Shown piece by piece: positions 1 to 9,321 of a stretch of 64,000 nt of DNA. The stretch is from positions 124,001-188,000 of the forward strand of contig NZ_CP134991.1 in assembly GCF_039370165.1 (NCBI RefSeq), written 5' to 3'. The number at the start of each line of letters is the position of its first letter. Position 1 is the first letter of the stretch. The stretch is from Buchnera aphidicola (Chaitoregma tattakana) (GTDB lineage: Bacteria; Pseudomonadota; Gammaproteobacteria; Enterobacterales; Enterobacteriaceae). Made by a program: the position numbers and the translations under genes. The notes under the pieces are model-generated. The model searched no databases and had not been told where the DNA came from. It saw only the letters and a list, made by a program, of their open reading frames with translations.

Positions 1-364
1 TTTAAACCAGTGTATGCATTATATGCCGGAAGGTCCTTTTAAATCAGATCATCCTTTAGCTACACCCCCAGCGAAGAATTTGGTTTTTTATAACATTGAA
101 AATATGATATCACATTTTTTACAAGTTTCATGGGGTCCAATAATGCCTTGTAATGAATCGTTTCAAATGGTTGAAGGAACTAAAGGTGTAAATAGTTATT
201 ATATAATAAGTGATGGTAACAATATGAGCTACAGAACTAGAATAAGGACACCTAGTTTTGCTCATTTGCAACAAATACCTGAAGTTATAAAAGGGTATAG
301 TATTCCAGACTTAATAGCATATTTAGGAAGTATAGATTTTGTAATGTCAGATGTAGATAGATAA
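1..364 (+). CDS. nuoC: NADH-quinone oxidoreductase subunit C/D, C-terminal end (5' partial)
   Basis: This is the last ~120 residues of the fused NuoCD (NuoD part) of complex I, the peripheral-arm subunit lining the quinone pocket. The reading frame is open from the window edge (codons in phase with base 2), so the gene starts upstream. The tail carries the near-invariant C-terminal stretch with [17 protein letters not shown] and the terminal [12 protein letters not shown]. It is followed after 34 bp by nuoE on the same strand, the usual order in enterobacteria. Whether NuoC and NuoD are fused here cannot be seen; fusion is the rule in the E. coli/Buchnera group, hence the symbol. Confidence 0.96.
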   Translation, partial: LNQCMHYMPEGPFKSDHPLATPPAKNLVFYNIENMISHFLQVSWGPIMPCNESFQMVEGTKGVNSYYIISDGNNMSYRTRIRTPSFAHLQQIPEVIKGYSIPDLIAYLGSIDFVMSDVDR

Positions 365-398
365 AAACTTTTAAACTTTAATTAAATATTAATATTAT

Positions 399-878
399 AT
401 GAAAGAAAAAAATATTTTAAATAATAAAGAACAAAAATTTATTTTAACAGAGTTAAAAAAATATGAAGATCCAAATGCTGCTGTAGTAGAATGTTTAAAA
501 TATGTACAACAAAGATTAAAATGGATATCTTTAGATGTTATAAAAGAGGTTTCACAAATTGTTTCAGTTCCAGTTTCTAAAATAGAAAGCATTGCTACAT
601 TTTATAGTCAGATATTTAGACAGCCAGTTGGTAAAAATATTATAAAATATTGTGATGGAGTTGTATGTTATATAAATGGATATAAAAAAATAGAAAAAAC
701 TATGTCAAATTATTTAAAAATTACCCCAGGAAATACTACTAAAGATAAAAAGTTTACTTTAATACCTATATGTTGTTTAGGTAATTGTGATAATAGTCCA
801 ACTATTATGATTAATGAAAATTTATTTTCTAACGTAACAAACAGAAAAATTATTAATATATTAGAGAATTTGAGATGA
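399..878 (+). CDS. nuoE: NADH-quinone oxidoreductase subunit E (24 kDa, 2Fe-2S)
   Basis: This is the thioredoxin-fold subunit of the NADH-input module of complex I, carrying the off-path cluster N1a. It has 159 residues, close to the E. coli length. The four cluster ligands are visible as C85-x4-C90 in CDGVVC and C126-x3-C130 in CLGNC. The ATFYSQIF and RQPVG motifs ahead of them are typical of the family. The stop overlaps the nuoF start by 4 bp (ATGA), implying translational coupling inside the nuo operon. The N-terminus is ordinary, with an ATG after an AT-rich spacer. Confidence 0.97.
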   Translation: MKEKNILNNKEQKFILTELKKYEDPNAAVVECLKYVQQRLKWISLDVIKEVSQIVSVPVSKIESIATFYSQIFRQPVGKNIIKYCDGVVCYINGYKKIEKTMSNYLKITPGNTTKDKKFTLIPICCLGNCDNSPTIMINENLFSNVTNRKIINILENLR

Positions 879-2179
879 AAAATTTTTTTTTTAAAACAGA
901 GGAGACGCATCCTTTAACATGGAGAATAGTAGATTATAACAAGTCAATTTTTATTGAAGAATATGAAAGCAAAAGGGGGTATAGTGCTTTAAAATTTGCT
1001 TTAAAAAATCTTTCTCCTAATCAAGTGATTAATATAATAAAAGACTCTAAATTAAGAGGTAGAGGAGGGGCTGGATTTTTAACTGGTGATAAATGGAGTT
1101 TTATTTCCAAAAAAAATTTTTTAGAAAATAGATATTTATTGTGTAATGCTGATGAAATGGAACCTGGTACATATAAAGATAGGTTTCTCATGGAAAGATT
1201 GCCACATCTCTTACTAGAAGGGATTATATTGAGTGCATATGCTATACAAGCTTCTTGTAGCTATATATTTTTAAGGGAAGAATACACTCTGCCAAAAGAA
1301 GTTTTAGAAAAAGCTATATTGGAAGCTGAAAACAAAAATTATATAGGAAAAAATATATTGCATAGTGGATTTGATTTAAAAATTTTTATACATTCAGGAG
1401 CTGGTAGATACATTTGTGGAGAAGAAACAGCATTAATAAACTCTTTAGAAGGGAAAAGGCCTATTCCTAGAAATAAACCTCCATTTCCGTCTCAAAGCGG
1501 TTTATGGGAAAAACCAACTTGTGTCAATAATGTAGAAACTTTATCTAATATACCTTCTATAATAATAAATGGGTCCGGTTGGTATAAGAATATTTCCAAC
1601 AATATTGATACAGGAACTAAATTAATGGGTTTTTCAGGCAAAGTTAAAAATCCAGGATTATGGGAGATGCCTTTTGGAATTACAGCTAGAGAAATATTAG
1701 AAGACTATGCTGGAGGTATGCAGGATGGATACCAGTTGAAGGCTTGGCTTCCAGGGGGAGCAGGTACTGGAATATTAACTAATACTCATATAGACATTTC
1801 TATGGATTTCAATAGTATAAGCTCTGTAGGAAGCAGATTAGGCACTGCAATTTCTATTGCTATAGATAATAAAATTAATATTGTATCACTATTATTAAAT
1901 ATAGAAACTTTTTTTTCTAGAGAATCTTGTGGATGGTGTACTCCTTGTAGGGAAGGTCTGCCTTGGTCTATAAAAATATTACGAGATTTAAAAAATAAAA
2001 ATGGTAGACTAGGCGATATTGAAATATTAGAAGAAATATGTGAAAATTTAAGTCTAGGAAAAACGTTTTGTGCTTTTGCACCAGGTGCAATTAGTCCATT
2101 ATATAATGCTATAAAATATTTTAGAGAAGAATTTGATTTAGGAATAAATTTATCTTTGCCTTCTCTTAATAAAAAATAA
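875..2179 (+). CDS. nuoF: NADH-quinone oxidoreductase subunit F (51 kDa, NADH/FMN)
   Basis: The catalytic subunit that oxidises NADH on FMN and passes electrons to cluster N3. The glycine-rich nucleotide segment RGRGGAGF lies near residues 61-68, followed by [14 protein letters not shown] and the [13 protein letters not shown] motif. The 4Fe-4S ligands are C352, C355 and C358 in ESCGWCTPC plus C399 in KTFC, matching the E. coli positions within one residue. Length is 434 aa, slightly shorter than E. coli at the C-terminus. It begins inside the nuoE stop, so the two are coupled. No sign of degradation. Confidence 0.98.
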   Translation: MKNFFFKTEETHPLTWRIVDYNKSIFIEEYESKRGYSALKFALKNLSPNQVINIIKDSKLRGRGGAGFLTGDKWSFISKKNFLENRYLLCNADEMEPGTYKDRFLMERLPHLLLEGIILSAYAIQASCSYIFLREEYTLPKEVLEKAILEAENKNYIGKNILHSGFDLKIFIHSGAGRYICGEETALINSLEGKRPIPRNKPPFPSQSGLWEKPTCVNNVETLSNIPSIIINGSGWYKNISNNIDTGTKLMGFSGKVKNPGLWEMPFGITAREILEDYAGGMQDGYQLKAWLPGGAGTGILTNTHIDISMDFNSISSVGSRLGTAISIAIDNKINIVSLLLNIETFFSRESCGWCTPCREGLPWSIKILRDLKNKNGRLGDIEILEEICENLSLGKTFCAFAPGAISPLYNAIKYFREEFDLGINLSLPSLNKK

Positions 2180-2257
2180 TTTATATTAAATATAAAAATT
2201 TTAAAATTTATGAACGCAATTGTTTTTAGCTAACTTATTATTTTCGGAAATTAAATT

Positions 2258-4972
2258 ATGGCTACAATGTTAATAGATAAAAAACGATATGAAGTAGATT
2301 TGTCTAAAAATGTATTACAGAATTGTCTTTTACATAATATAAACATTCCATATTTTTGTTGGCATCCCACTTTAGGTAGTGTTGGATCGTGTAGACAATG
2401 TGCTGTAAAATATAGTTTTGTAGATAATAGTGGTGTGTTACAAAACAAAATAGTTATGTCTTGTATGCTTCAAACAATAGATAATATGGAAATTAATGTT
2501 AATGATATAGAAGCATATAAATTTAGAAAAAATATTATAGAATTGTTAATGTTGCATCATCCTCATGATTGCCCAATATGTCCAGAAGGAGGAAGTTGTC
2601 ATTTACAGGATATGACTATGATATCAGGTCATAACAAAAGGCGTTATAGATATAATAAGAGAGTATATAAAAATCAGTATTTAGGAAAGTTTATATCGCA
2701 TGAAATGAATAGGTGTATTTCTTGTTATAGATGTGTTAGATTCTATAAAGATTATGCTGGTGGAAAAGATTTTGATGTATATGGCTCATCTAATAACTTA
2801 TACTTTGGAAGAGTAGAAGATGGTAGTTTAGAAAATGAACATTCTGGGAATTTGATAGAAATTTGTCCTACTGGAGTTTTTACTGATAAATTACATAATA
2901 CAGATTATGTTAGAAAATGGGACATGCAACATTCTCCTAGTATATGTAACTTTTGTAGTGTTGGATGTAATATAATTGCCTGCGAAAGATTAGGGAAACT
3001 TAGAAAAGTAGAAAATAGATATAACGGTGATATCAATCAACATTTTATATGTGATTTAGGAAGATTTGGACATAATTTTGTAAATGAAAAAAATTTACCA
3101 TCATATCCTATTTTGAATAATGGTAATAAATTTATAAAACTAGATAGAAAAATGGCTATTAAAGAAGCATCAAGAATATTGTCACGAGCAAAAAGGATAT
3201 TAGGTATAGGTTCTTCTAGATCTAGTATAGAAAATAATTTTGCTTTATTGAATTTTGTAGGGCAAAAAAAATTTTCTAACGGAATGTTAGATAAAGAAAG
3301 TAAATGTTTAAATTTAATTATAAAGTTTTTAAAAAAAAATTGCATAAAAACTCCTACATTAAAAGAAATTGAAAGTTATGATGCTGCTATAGTAATAGGT
3401 CAAGACATTACTATCACAGCTCCTAGAATGTCTTTGTCAATAAGACAGTTAGTAAAAAAAACACTTAATCTTAATGCTATTAATTTCAAAAAAATATGCA
3501 ATATTTTAAAAATTTCAACAATAGACAAAATTTTTGAAAAAAATCATAGCTCTTTGTTTACATTAAGTAATGATGTTACTAGTTTAAGGGATATCTCTAA
3601 AATAAATTTTTATGGGGATTATCAAGATCAATCTAGATTTTTATTTTTTTTAGAAAAAGTAATATGTAAAAACAAATTTGAAGAATGCAATTTTTTTAAA
3701 TTAATAAAATCACAAGTTTTATATATTGCAAGTACATTTTTACAATGTAAAAAACCTCTAATAATATTAAGTTTAAATGATAATGATGTATTTTTAACAA
3801 AAGCATGTATTAATTTAATTAGTTCCATTTCTAAAATTAATAAAAATACTGGTAGTGTATTTATAACACAGAATTCTAATAGTATAGGTGTTTCTATAAT
3901 GAGCAAAATTTCTTTAGAAAAAATATTGAATATAGCATGTACGAAAAGAAATGTTGCTATAATACTTATGGAAACAGATTTATATAGATTAGTTCCAAAA
4001 AAAATTATAAAAAAAATTGTATCGTTAAAAAACAAGATAATAGTTTTAGATCATTTAAACACTTGTAGTATTAAAAAGTTTAATTTGTCTCTTCCTTCTA
4101 ACAGTTTTTTTGAAAGTACAGGAACTGTAATAAACTATGAAGTCAGAGCACAAAAATATTTTAAAGTTTTAGATAAAAAGATTTATAAAAAATCTTATAT
4201 TAAACTTGATAGCTGGAAATGGTTAAGTGAAATATATTATAAAATCAATGGCATTAAGTCGGAGTGTTATAGTTTAGAAAGTATTATAAACTTAATTGTA
4301 ATAAAAATTCCAGATTTAGAAGCAGTTAAAAGCTGTGCTCAAAGTTACAATTTTAGAATATTTGGGCAAAAGATACCAAGATATCCTAATAGAGCCAGCG
4401 GAAGAACTATTTTACGAAAAAATAAAGAAGATTTTAATAAAAATTTTATTAATGATTCTAGTACTATGTTTTCTTGTTCTATGGAAGGGGCAAATAATTT
4501 TAATAACAAAATCAGTCATATACCGTTTGTTTGGAATCCTGGAATAAATTCTTCGCATGCATGGAATAATATTGATGAAAAAAAATATTCTACTGGAAAA
4601 AAATTGTTTAATAAAGTAAAAAAGAATGTACACTCTCCATACGACATATTTTTTAAAAAAAACATTAACATGGAACATCTTGTTGTTACTAGATACAATT
4701 CTTTGTTTTCTATAGAAGAAATGACTCAATTTTCTAATTTTATATCTATAGATAGTGATTTTGTACAAGGTATTATTAATTATAATCATGCAAAATTTTT
4801 AAAACTAAAAAAAGGGCATATATTATTGTTTAGATTTAATTCTAAAACTTTTAAAGTGCAAATACATTTTTCAAAATTTTTAAAATCTGGTTATATATCT
4901 CTACCTATTGGTTCACGTGGAGTTCCATTGTTTTTAAATAGTTTTGTAATCAAAAAATTTAAAATAATATAA
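2258..4972 (+). CDS. nuoG: NADH-quinone oxidoreductase subunit G (75 kDa Fe-S)
   Basis: The largest peripheral-arm subunit, carrying a chain of Fe-S clusters from NuoF toward NuoI. The first ~250 residues hold the expected ligand sets: C34, C45, C48 and C69 for the 2Fe-2S cluster; the His/Cys motif HPHDCPICPEGGSC near 101-114; CISCYRC near 150; and ICPTGVF. The E. coli-type extra N7 site is present as CNFCSVGC. Total length is 904 aa, essentially that of E. coli. The C-terminal molybdopterin-fold half is much more AT-driven (rich in K, N, I, F) than the N-terminal half, as expected for a domain without its own cofactor. Confidence 0.97.
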   Translation: MATMLIDKKRYEVDLSKNVLQNCLLHNINIPYFCWHPTLGSVGSCRQCAVKYSFVDNSGVLQNKIVMSCMLQTIDNMEINVNDIEAYKFRKNIIELLMLHHPHDCPICPEGGSCHLQDMTMISGHNKRRYRYNKRVYKNQYLGKFISHEMNRCISCYRCVRFYKDYAGGKDFDVYGSSNNLYFGRVEDGSLENEHSGNLIEICPTGVFTDKLHNTDYVRKWDMQHSPSICNFCSVGCNIIACERLGKLRKVENRYNGDINQHFICDLGRFGHNFVNEKNLPSYPILNNGNKFIKLDRKMAIKEASRILSRAKRILGIGSSRSSIENNFALLNFVGQKKFSNGMLDKESKCLNLIIKFLKKNCIKTPTLKEIESYDAAIVIGQDITITAPRMSLSIRQLVKKTLNLNAINFKKICNILKISTIDKIFEKNHSSLFTLSNDVTSLRDISKINFYGDYQDQSRFLFFLEKVICKNKFEECNFFKLIKSQVLYIASTFLQCKKPLIILSLNDNDVFLTKACINLISSISKINKNTGSVFITQNSNSIGVSIMSKISLEKILNIACTKRNVAIILMETDLYRLVPKKIIKKIVSLKNKIIVLDHLNTCSIKKFNLSLPSNSFFESTGTVINYEVRAQKYFKVLDKKIYKKSYIKLDSWKWLSEIYYKINGIKSECYSLESIINLIVIKIPDLEAVKSCAQSYNFRIFGQKIPRYPNRASGRTILRKNKEDFNKNFINDSSTMFSCSMEGANNFNNKISHIPFVWNPGINSSHAWNNIDEKKYSTGKKLFNKVKKNVHSPYDIFFKKNINMEHLVVTRYNSLFSIEEMTQFSNFISIDSDFVQGIINYNHAKFLKLKKGHILLFRFNSKTFKVQIHFSKFLKSGYISLPIGSRGVPLFLNSFVIKKFKII

Positions 4973-4999
4973 ATTTATTAATTAAAAAGCAAAAATATC

Positions 5000-5950
5000 A
5001 TGAATACTTTGTCGGATTTTATTGTAATTTTTTTACTTATATTTTTTATAACTCTAGTTGGAGCTTGTATTAGCATGTTTGAAAGAAGAATGTTAGCATT
5101 ATTACAAAATAGATGCGGGCCAAATAGGGTAGGATGGTTTGGATGCTTACAAGTATTTTCAGATATGATAAAAATATTTTTTAAAGAAGATTGGATTCCT
5201 CCATTTAGTAAGAAGTTTATATTTTTTATATCTCCTATTATTTCATTTTGTATATCTCTATTTATGTTCTTTATTATTCCTTTTTCTAGTAGATATACTA
5301 TATTACATTTAGATACAGGGATATTATTTTTTTTTATGTTATCTAGTTTAACTGTATATTCAATTATATTATCTGGGATATCTAGTAATAATAAATATTC
5401 TTTGTTAGGTGTAATTAGATCGATAGCACAAACTATTAGTTACGAAATTTTTTTAGGAATTTCATTAATGTCTATAGTTATTCAATCTGATTCATGTAAT
5501 ATTAATGATATTATACTTAGTCAAAAACACATTTGGAATATTGTTCCGCAATTTTTAAATTTTTTTGTGTTTTTTATAGCAAGTTTAGCTATTTGTCATA
5601 GACATCCTTTTGATCAGCCAGAATCTGAACAAGATATAGCTGGTGGATATCATATAGAATATTCTGGCATGAAGTTTGGTATGTTTTTTATTGCAGAATA
5701 TATATCCATATTTTCTATTTCGGCTTTTATGTCTTGTATTTTTTTTGGAGGATATTTAGGTATTAGTTCTTTTCCTATGTTATGTTTACTTATAAAAACT
5801 TTTTTTTTAACTGTTTTGTTCATTTTAATAAGAGCATCAATACCTAGACCACGTTATGATCAAATAATTTCTTTTGGTTGGAAATTTTGTTTACCTGTGT
5901 CATTGTTAAATTTGTTTGGTACATCATTTTTTGTTCTAATGTATAATTAA
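5000..5950 (+). CDS. nuoH: NADH-quinone oxidoreductase subunit H
   Basis: The membrane subunit at the junction with the peripheral arm; it forms part of the quinone tunnel. It has 316 aa with about eight hydrophobic segments. Signature motifs are FERRMLALLQNRCGPNRVG near the N-terminus, the HRHPFDQPESEQD loop, and GMKFGMFFIAEY. The acidic loop residues are kept. The C-terminal segment SIPRPRYDQ also matches the family. It sits 27 bp after nuoG in the operon. Confidence 0.97.
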   Translation: MNTLSDFIVIFLLIFFITLVGACISMFERRMLALLQNRCGPNRVGWFGCLQVFSDMIKIFFKEDWIPPFSKKFIFFISPIISFCISLFMFFIIPFSSRYTILHLDTGILFFFMLSSLTVYSIILSGISSNNKYSLLGVIRSIAQTISYEIFLGISLMSIVIQSDSCNINDIILSQKHIWNIVPQFLNFFVFFIASLAICHRHPFDQPESEQDIAGGYHIEYSGMKFGMFFIAEYISIFSISAFMSCIFFGGYLGISSFPMLCLLIKTFFLTVLFILIRASIPRPRYDQIISFGWKFCLPVSLLNLFGTSFFVLMYN

Positions 5951-5965
5951 AAGGAAAAAAAGTAT

Positions 5966-6511
5966 ATGTTGTTTTTAAAAAATTTTTTTTGTAATTTTTT
6001 TTCTCAAATAAGAAGTATGTTTTTAATAGCAAAGAACATTTTTAGCATTAGAGAAACTATTATGTATCCTGAAGAAAAAGTTAGATTGTCTCCAAGATAT
6101 AAAGGTAGAATAATTTTAACTAAGGATAAAAATGGAAATGAAAGATGTGTAGCATGTAATTTATGTGCTTCTGTATGTCCTTCTAGTTGTATAGTATTGC
6201 AACAGTCTGTCAATAAAAATGGTAGACATTTTCCAAAATTTTTTAAGATAGATTTTTCTAGATGTATTTTTTGTGGTTTGTGCGAAGAGGCTTGTCCTAC
6301 TTCTGCTATACAGTTAATACCTGATTTTGAACTTGCTGATTATAAAAAAGAAGATTTAATATATGAAAAAGAAGATTTAATAATAGAAGGAGAAGGAAAA
6401 CATTCAGACTATGATTTTTATTCTGTTTCAGGGGTAATACCATTAGAAAAAAATGGCTCCAGAAAACGTAATATTAACGATCATGTAAATGTAAAAAAAA
6501 TATTACCTTAA
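5966..6511 (+). CDS. nuoI: NADH-quinone oxidoreductase subunit I (two 4Fe-4S)
   Basis: The ferredoxin-like subunit carrying clusters N6a and N6b, which deliver electrons to N2 next to the quinone. Two ligand motifs are clear: CVACNLCASVCP and CIFCGLCEEACP. The N-terminal amphipathic region ending in RETIMYPEE and the segment RYKGRI match the E. coli protein, as does the end (KKILP). Length is 181 aa against 180 in E. coli. It follows nuoH after 15 bp with AAGGAAAA just upstream of the ATG. Confidence 0.97.
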   Translation: MLFLKNFFCNFFSQIRSMFLIAKNIFSIRETIMYPEEKVRLSPRYKGRIILTKDKNGNERCVACNLCASVCPSSCIVLQQSVNKNGRHFPKFFKIDFSRCIFCGLCEEACPTSAIQLIPDFELADYKKEDLIYEKEDLIIEGEGKHSDYDFYSVSGVIPLEKNGSRKRNINDHVNVKKILP

Positions 6512-6531
6512 TTATAATTAGGAAAGTTTAT

Positions 6532-7026
6532 ATGAAATTTATGTTTTTTATATCTAGTTTTATATTATTAGCTTCCATATTTTTCATAATTTTTGGAAGT
6601 AATTTACTGTATTCAACATTATTATTAATAGTTTCATTTTTATCTACTTCTATTATATTCTTTTTGTTAGGATCATATTTAGCTGGGTTTCTTCATGTCA
6701 TTATTTACTCTGGAGCAATTTTGCTATTATTTGTATTTGTTATTATGATAATTAATAGTAGTAGTAGATTTATTTCAACTATTGATGTAAAAAATGTTGT
6801 TAAAATATGTATATATTTTTTTATTTGTATTGTATTTTTCTTAGACATTACATATCCTATGTACAAATGTTTTAATGGTACTAAATTTTTCCAGTTAGTC
6901 AGCCCTGATAGAGTGGGAATTGTCTTATTTTCAGATTATTTTTTTGTGATAGAATTGTCTGCTGTGTTACTACTTGAAGCTTTAATAATAACATTCTATT
7001 TTAATAAAGATTATAAAGATTTTTAA
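6532..7026 (+). CDS. nuoJ: NADH-quinone oxidoreductase subunit J
   Basis: A membrane-arm subunit of complex I next to NuoK and NuoA. It has 164 aa (about 20 shorter than E. coli) with five hydrophobic helices. The diagnostic segment is AGFLHVIIYSGAILLLFVFVIMI in helix 3 (given in part here: YSGAILLLFVFV), the region known to switch between alpha and pi helix in complex I. The C-terminal part is shortened and AT-driven but keeps the ELSAVLLLEAL helix. It lies between nuoI and nuoK, 20 and 27 bp away, with AGGAAAG just ahead of the start. Confidence 0.95.
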   Translation: MKFMFFISSFILLASIFFIIFGSNLLYSTLLLIVSFLSTSIIFFLLGSYLAGFLHVIIYSGAILLLFVFVIMIINSSSRFISTIDVKNVVKICIYFFICIVFFLDITYPMYKCFNGTKFFQLVSPDRVGIVLFSDYFFVIELSAVLLLEALIITFYFNKDYKDF

Positions 7027-7053
7027 ACATATTTTTAATATCAAGGATCTTTT

Positions 7054-7356
7054 ATGATATCTGCATTTTATTGTTTTATATTGTCTGCTGCTATGTTTTC
7101 ATTAGGAATTTTAGTGTTTGTTATAAAAAAAAACTTTTTTTTAATGTTAATAGGTTTAGAAATTATGATAAATTCTTGTTTACTGCTTTTTATATCTTCA
7201 GGAAACTATTGGAATGATGCTTTAGGTCAAATAATTTATATATTTATAATTACCATATCTGCAGTAGAAGTATGTATAAATTTATCATTATTGTTCAAAT
7301 TTTATAAGATTAATAATACGTTAAATGTAAATTCATTGAGTGAGTTAAAAAAATGA
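7054..7356 (+). CDS. nuoK: NADH-quinone oxidoreductase subunit K
   Basis: A small proton-path subunit of the membrane arm. Its 100 aa equal the E. coli length. It has three hydrophobic helices with the two conserved buried glutamates: one in LIGLEIMINS and one in ISAVEVCINL, both known to matter for coupling. The C-terminal tail after the third helix is lysine/asparagine rich. The stop overlaps the nuoL start by 4 bp (ATGA), so nuoK and nuoL are translationally coupled. Confidence 0.97.
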   Translation: MISAFYCFILSAAMFSLGILVFVIKKNFFLMLIGLEIMINSCLLLFISSGNYWNDALGQIIYIFIITISAVEVCINLSLLFKFYKINNTLNVNSLSELKK

Positions 7357-9191
7357 GTATTATTCTTGGCACTTTTTTGTTTCCTATATTAGGTTTTTTT
7401 TTATCAATTTTTTTAAAGAAAATTTTTAATAAAAAAATTTTATTTTTTATAGGGTTTTTTTCGTTGTTAGCATCATTTTTATCTAGTTTATTTAGTTTAT
7501 ATTTTTTTTATAAGTTAAAAAAACATTTTTTTTTATTTAATTTATGGAATTTAATGTCTGTAGATAAGTTTAAATTTAATATTAGTTTTTTGTTGGATGA
7601 GTTATCTTTATACATGTTAATAATGATAACAGGAATAGGAATTATAATATATTCTTTTTCTTATTGGTATATGTATTTGGAGGAGGAAGTTACAAAATTT
7701 TTTTCTTATATAAACTTGTTTATATCAAGTATGTCTATTTTAGTTTTGTCAGATAATTTTCTATTACTATATTTTGGCTGGGAAAGTGTAGGAATTTGTT
7801 CCTATCTTTTAGTAAGTTTTTACAATAAAAATTGTAAAAACGTTTTTTATTCAATAAAATCTTTTTTAATTTCTAAGATAAGTGATATATTTTTTTTAAT
7901 ATCTATATTGTTGATATATTATTGTTTTAAAACTTTTAATATAATAGAAATATCAAAAATTTTAAATTTAAATAATGGCTATCAAAATTTGTTTTTTATT
8001 AAATTAGTATGCATATTTTTATTATTATCTGCTATATCAAAGTCAGCACAATTTCCTTTTCATACTTGGTTACCATATGCTATGGTTGGTCCTACTACTG
8101 CATCTGCATTGATACATTCTGCTACTATGGTTACTTCAGGTGTATATTTAATATCTAGAGCGAGAGATATTTTTATATTTGACAACGAATTTTTTTTTAT
8201 AATAAGTCTAGTTGGATCGGCTTCTATTGTTTTAGGGAGTATTCTAGCTATTTTTAATAAGGATATTAAAAAAATTTTAGCATATTCTACAATAAGTCAA
8301 ATAGGATATATGTTTTTATCTATAGGAGCGAAAGCATGGAATGAAGCAATTTTATATTTAATTAGTCATGCAATTTTTAAATCTTTAATATTTATATCCA
8401 CATGTTGTATAATTGCAAACAATAAAAATAATCAGAATATATTTAAGATAAGTATGTCTAAAGAAGATAATATTTTAGCCTACTTCTCTTTTTTAATAGG
8501 ATCATTATCTTTAATGTCATTTCCTGTAATAACACTTGGTTTTTATAGTAAAGGGGAAATTTTATTTAAGATATTTGAATCAAAAAATTATTTATTTTTA
8601 TATATAGCGATAATTGGATCAATATTTACTACTATATATACGTTAAGATTATTTTTGAATGTTTTAAGTTTAAACAAAGGTTCTATTTCAAAAAATTTAC
8701 ATGAAAATTTTTTTCATGATATACCTTTATTAGTATTAATGTTTTTTTCTACTTTTTTAGGTTTTTTTGCAATACCAAATTTATCTCACTTTTTTTGTCA
8801 GATTAACAAAAAAAATAATTTTTACAACTATTTAGAAGTTTTATCTAGTATAGTTACTATTGTTACATTTATTTTTTATTTTTTATCAAAAAAAAATAAA
8901 CTTTTTACAAAAAAAAATTTTATATTAGAAAAAATATATACTTTTATAATTCCAATGTTCAAAAAAGATTTTTATATTAATAGTTTTTATACTTTTTTAG
9001 AGTATTTATACGTTTTTTTATCAAAAATTTTATATAAAGATATTTCTAAAAAATTTATATCTATAAGTATATTTTTTATAAAATTTTTTAATAAATTATT
9101 TTTAGAATTTCATTGTGGTAGTTTAAAAAGATATATAATAATTTTTTTTGTAGTATTAGTTTTTACTACTACATTAATAATGTTTATATAG
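7353..9191 (+). CDS. nuoL: NADH-quinone oxidoreductase subunit L
   Basis: The distal antiporter-like membrane subunit of complex I with the long lateral helix. It has 612 aa, matching E. coli. The conserved glutamate is in YFGWESVGICSYLL. The broken-helix motif is FHTWLPYAMVGPTTASALIHSATM, seen here in full (key parts LPYAM, GPT, ALIHSATM). The last ~150 residues are hydrophobic with many F, K and I, consistent with the lateral helix and final transmembrane segment but poorly conserved. The gene starts inside the nuoK stop and is followed by a 130-bp spacer holding a terminator hairpin. Confidence 0.97.
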   Translation: MSIILGTFLFPILGFFLSIFLKKIFNKKILFFIGFFSLLASFLSSLFSLYFFYKLKKHFFLFNLWNLMSVDKFKFNISFLLDELSLYMLIMITGIGIIIYSFSYWYMYLEEEVTKFFSYINLFISSMSILVLSDNFLLLYFGWESVGICSYLLVSFYNKNCKNVFYSIKSFLISKISDIFFLISILLIYYCFKTFNIIEISKILNLNNGYQNLFFIKLVCIFLLLSAISKSAQFPFHTWLPYAMVGPTTASALIHSATMVTSGVYLISRARDIFIFDNEFFFIISLVGSASIVLGSILAIFNKDIKKILAYSTISQIGYMFLSIGAKAWNEAILYLISHAIFKSLIFISTCCIIANNKNNQNIFKISMSKEDNILAYFSFLIGSLSLMSFPVITLGFYSKGEILFKIFESKNYLFLYIAIIGSIFTTIYTLRLFLNVLSLNKGSISKNLHENFFHDIPLLVLMFFSTFLGFFAIPNLSHFFCQINKKNNFYNYLEVLSSIVTIVTFIFYFLSKKNKLFTKKNFILEKIYTFIIPMFKKDFYINSFYTFLEYLYVFLSKILYKDISKKFISISIFFIKFFNKLFLEFHCGSLKRYIIIFFVVLVFTTTLIMFI

Positions 9192-9224
9192 TTTTATGTA
9201 ATGTTTTTTTATATAAAAAAAAAA

Positions 9225-9246
9225 AAAAGAGTGGTTGTACTCTTTT
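9225..9246 (+). terminator. hairpin terminator between nuoL and nuoM
   Basis: A perfect 8-bp stem (9225-9232 AAAAGAGT with 9239-9246 ACTCTTTT) closes a 6-nt loop. A run of 14 A (9215-9228) overlaps the left arm. There is only a short T tract downstream, so on the + strand it is a weak intrinsic terminator. On the - strand the A run would supply a strong U tract, but no - strand gene reads into it. It lies inside the otherwise tight nuo operon. Confidence 0.5.
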
Positions 9247-9321
9247 AACATTGTGTTCTATTTATTAATAATTTAAAATTTTTAAAAGGGTTATTATTAA
9301 TTTTTTTTAAAGGGTAAAAAA

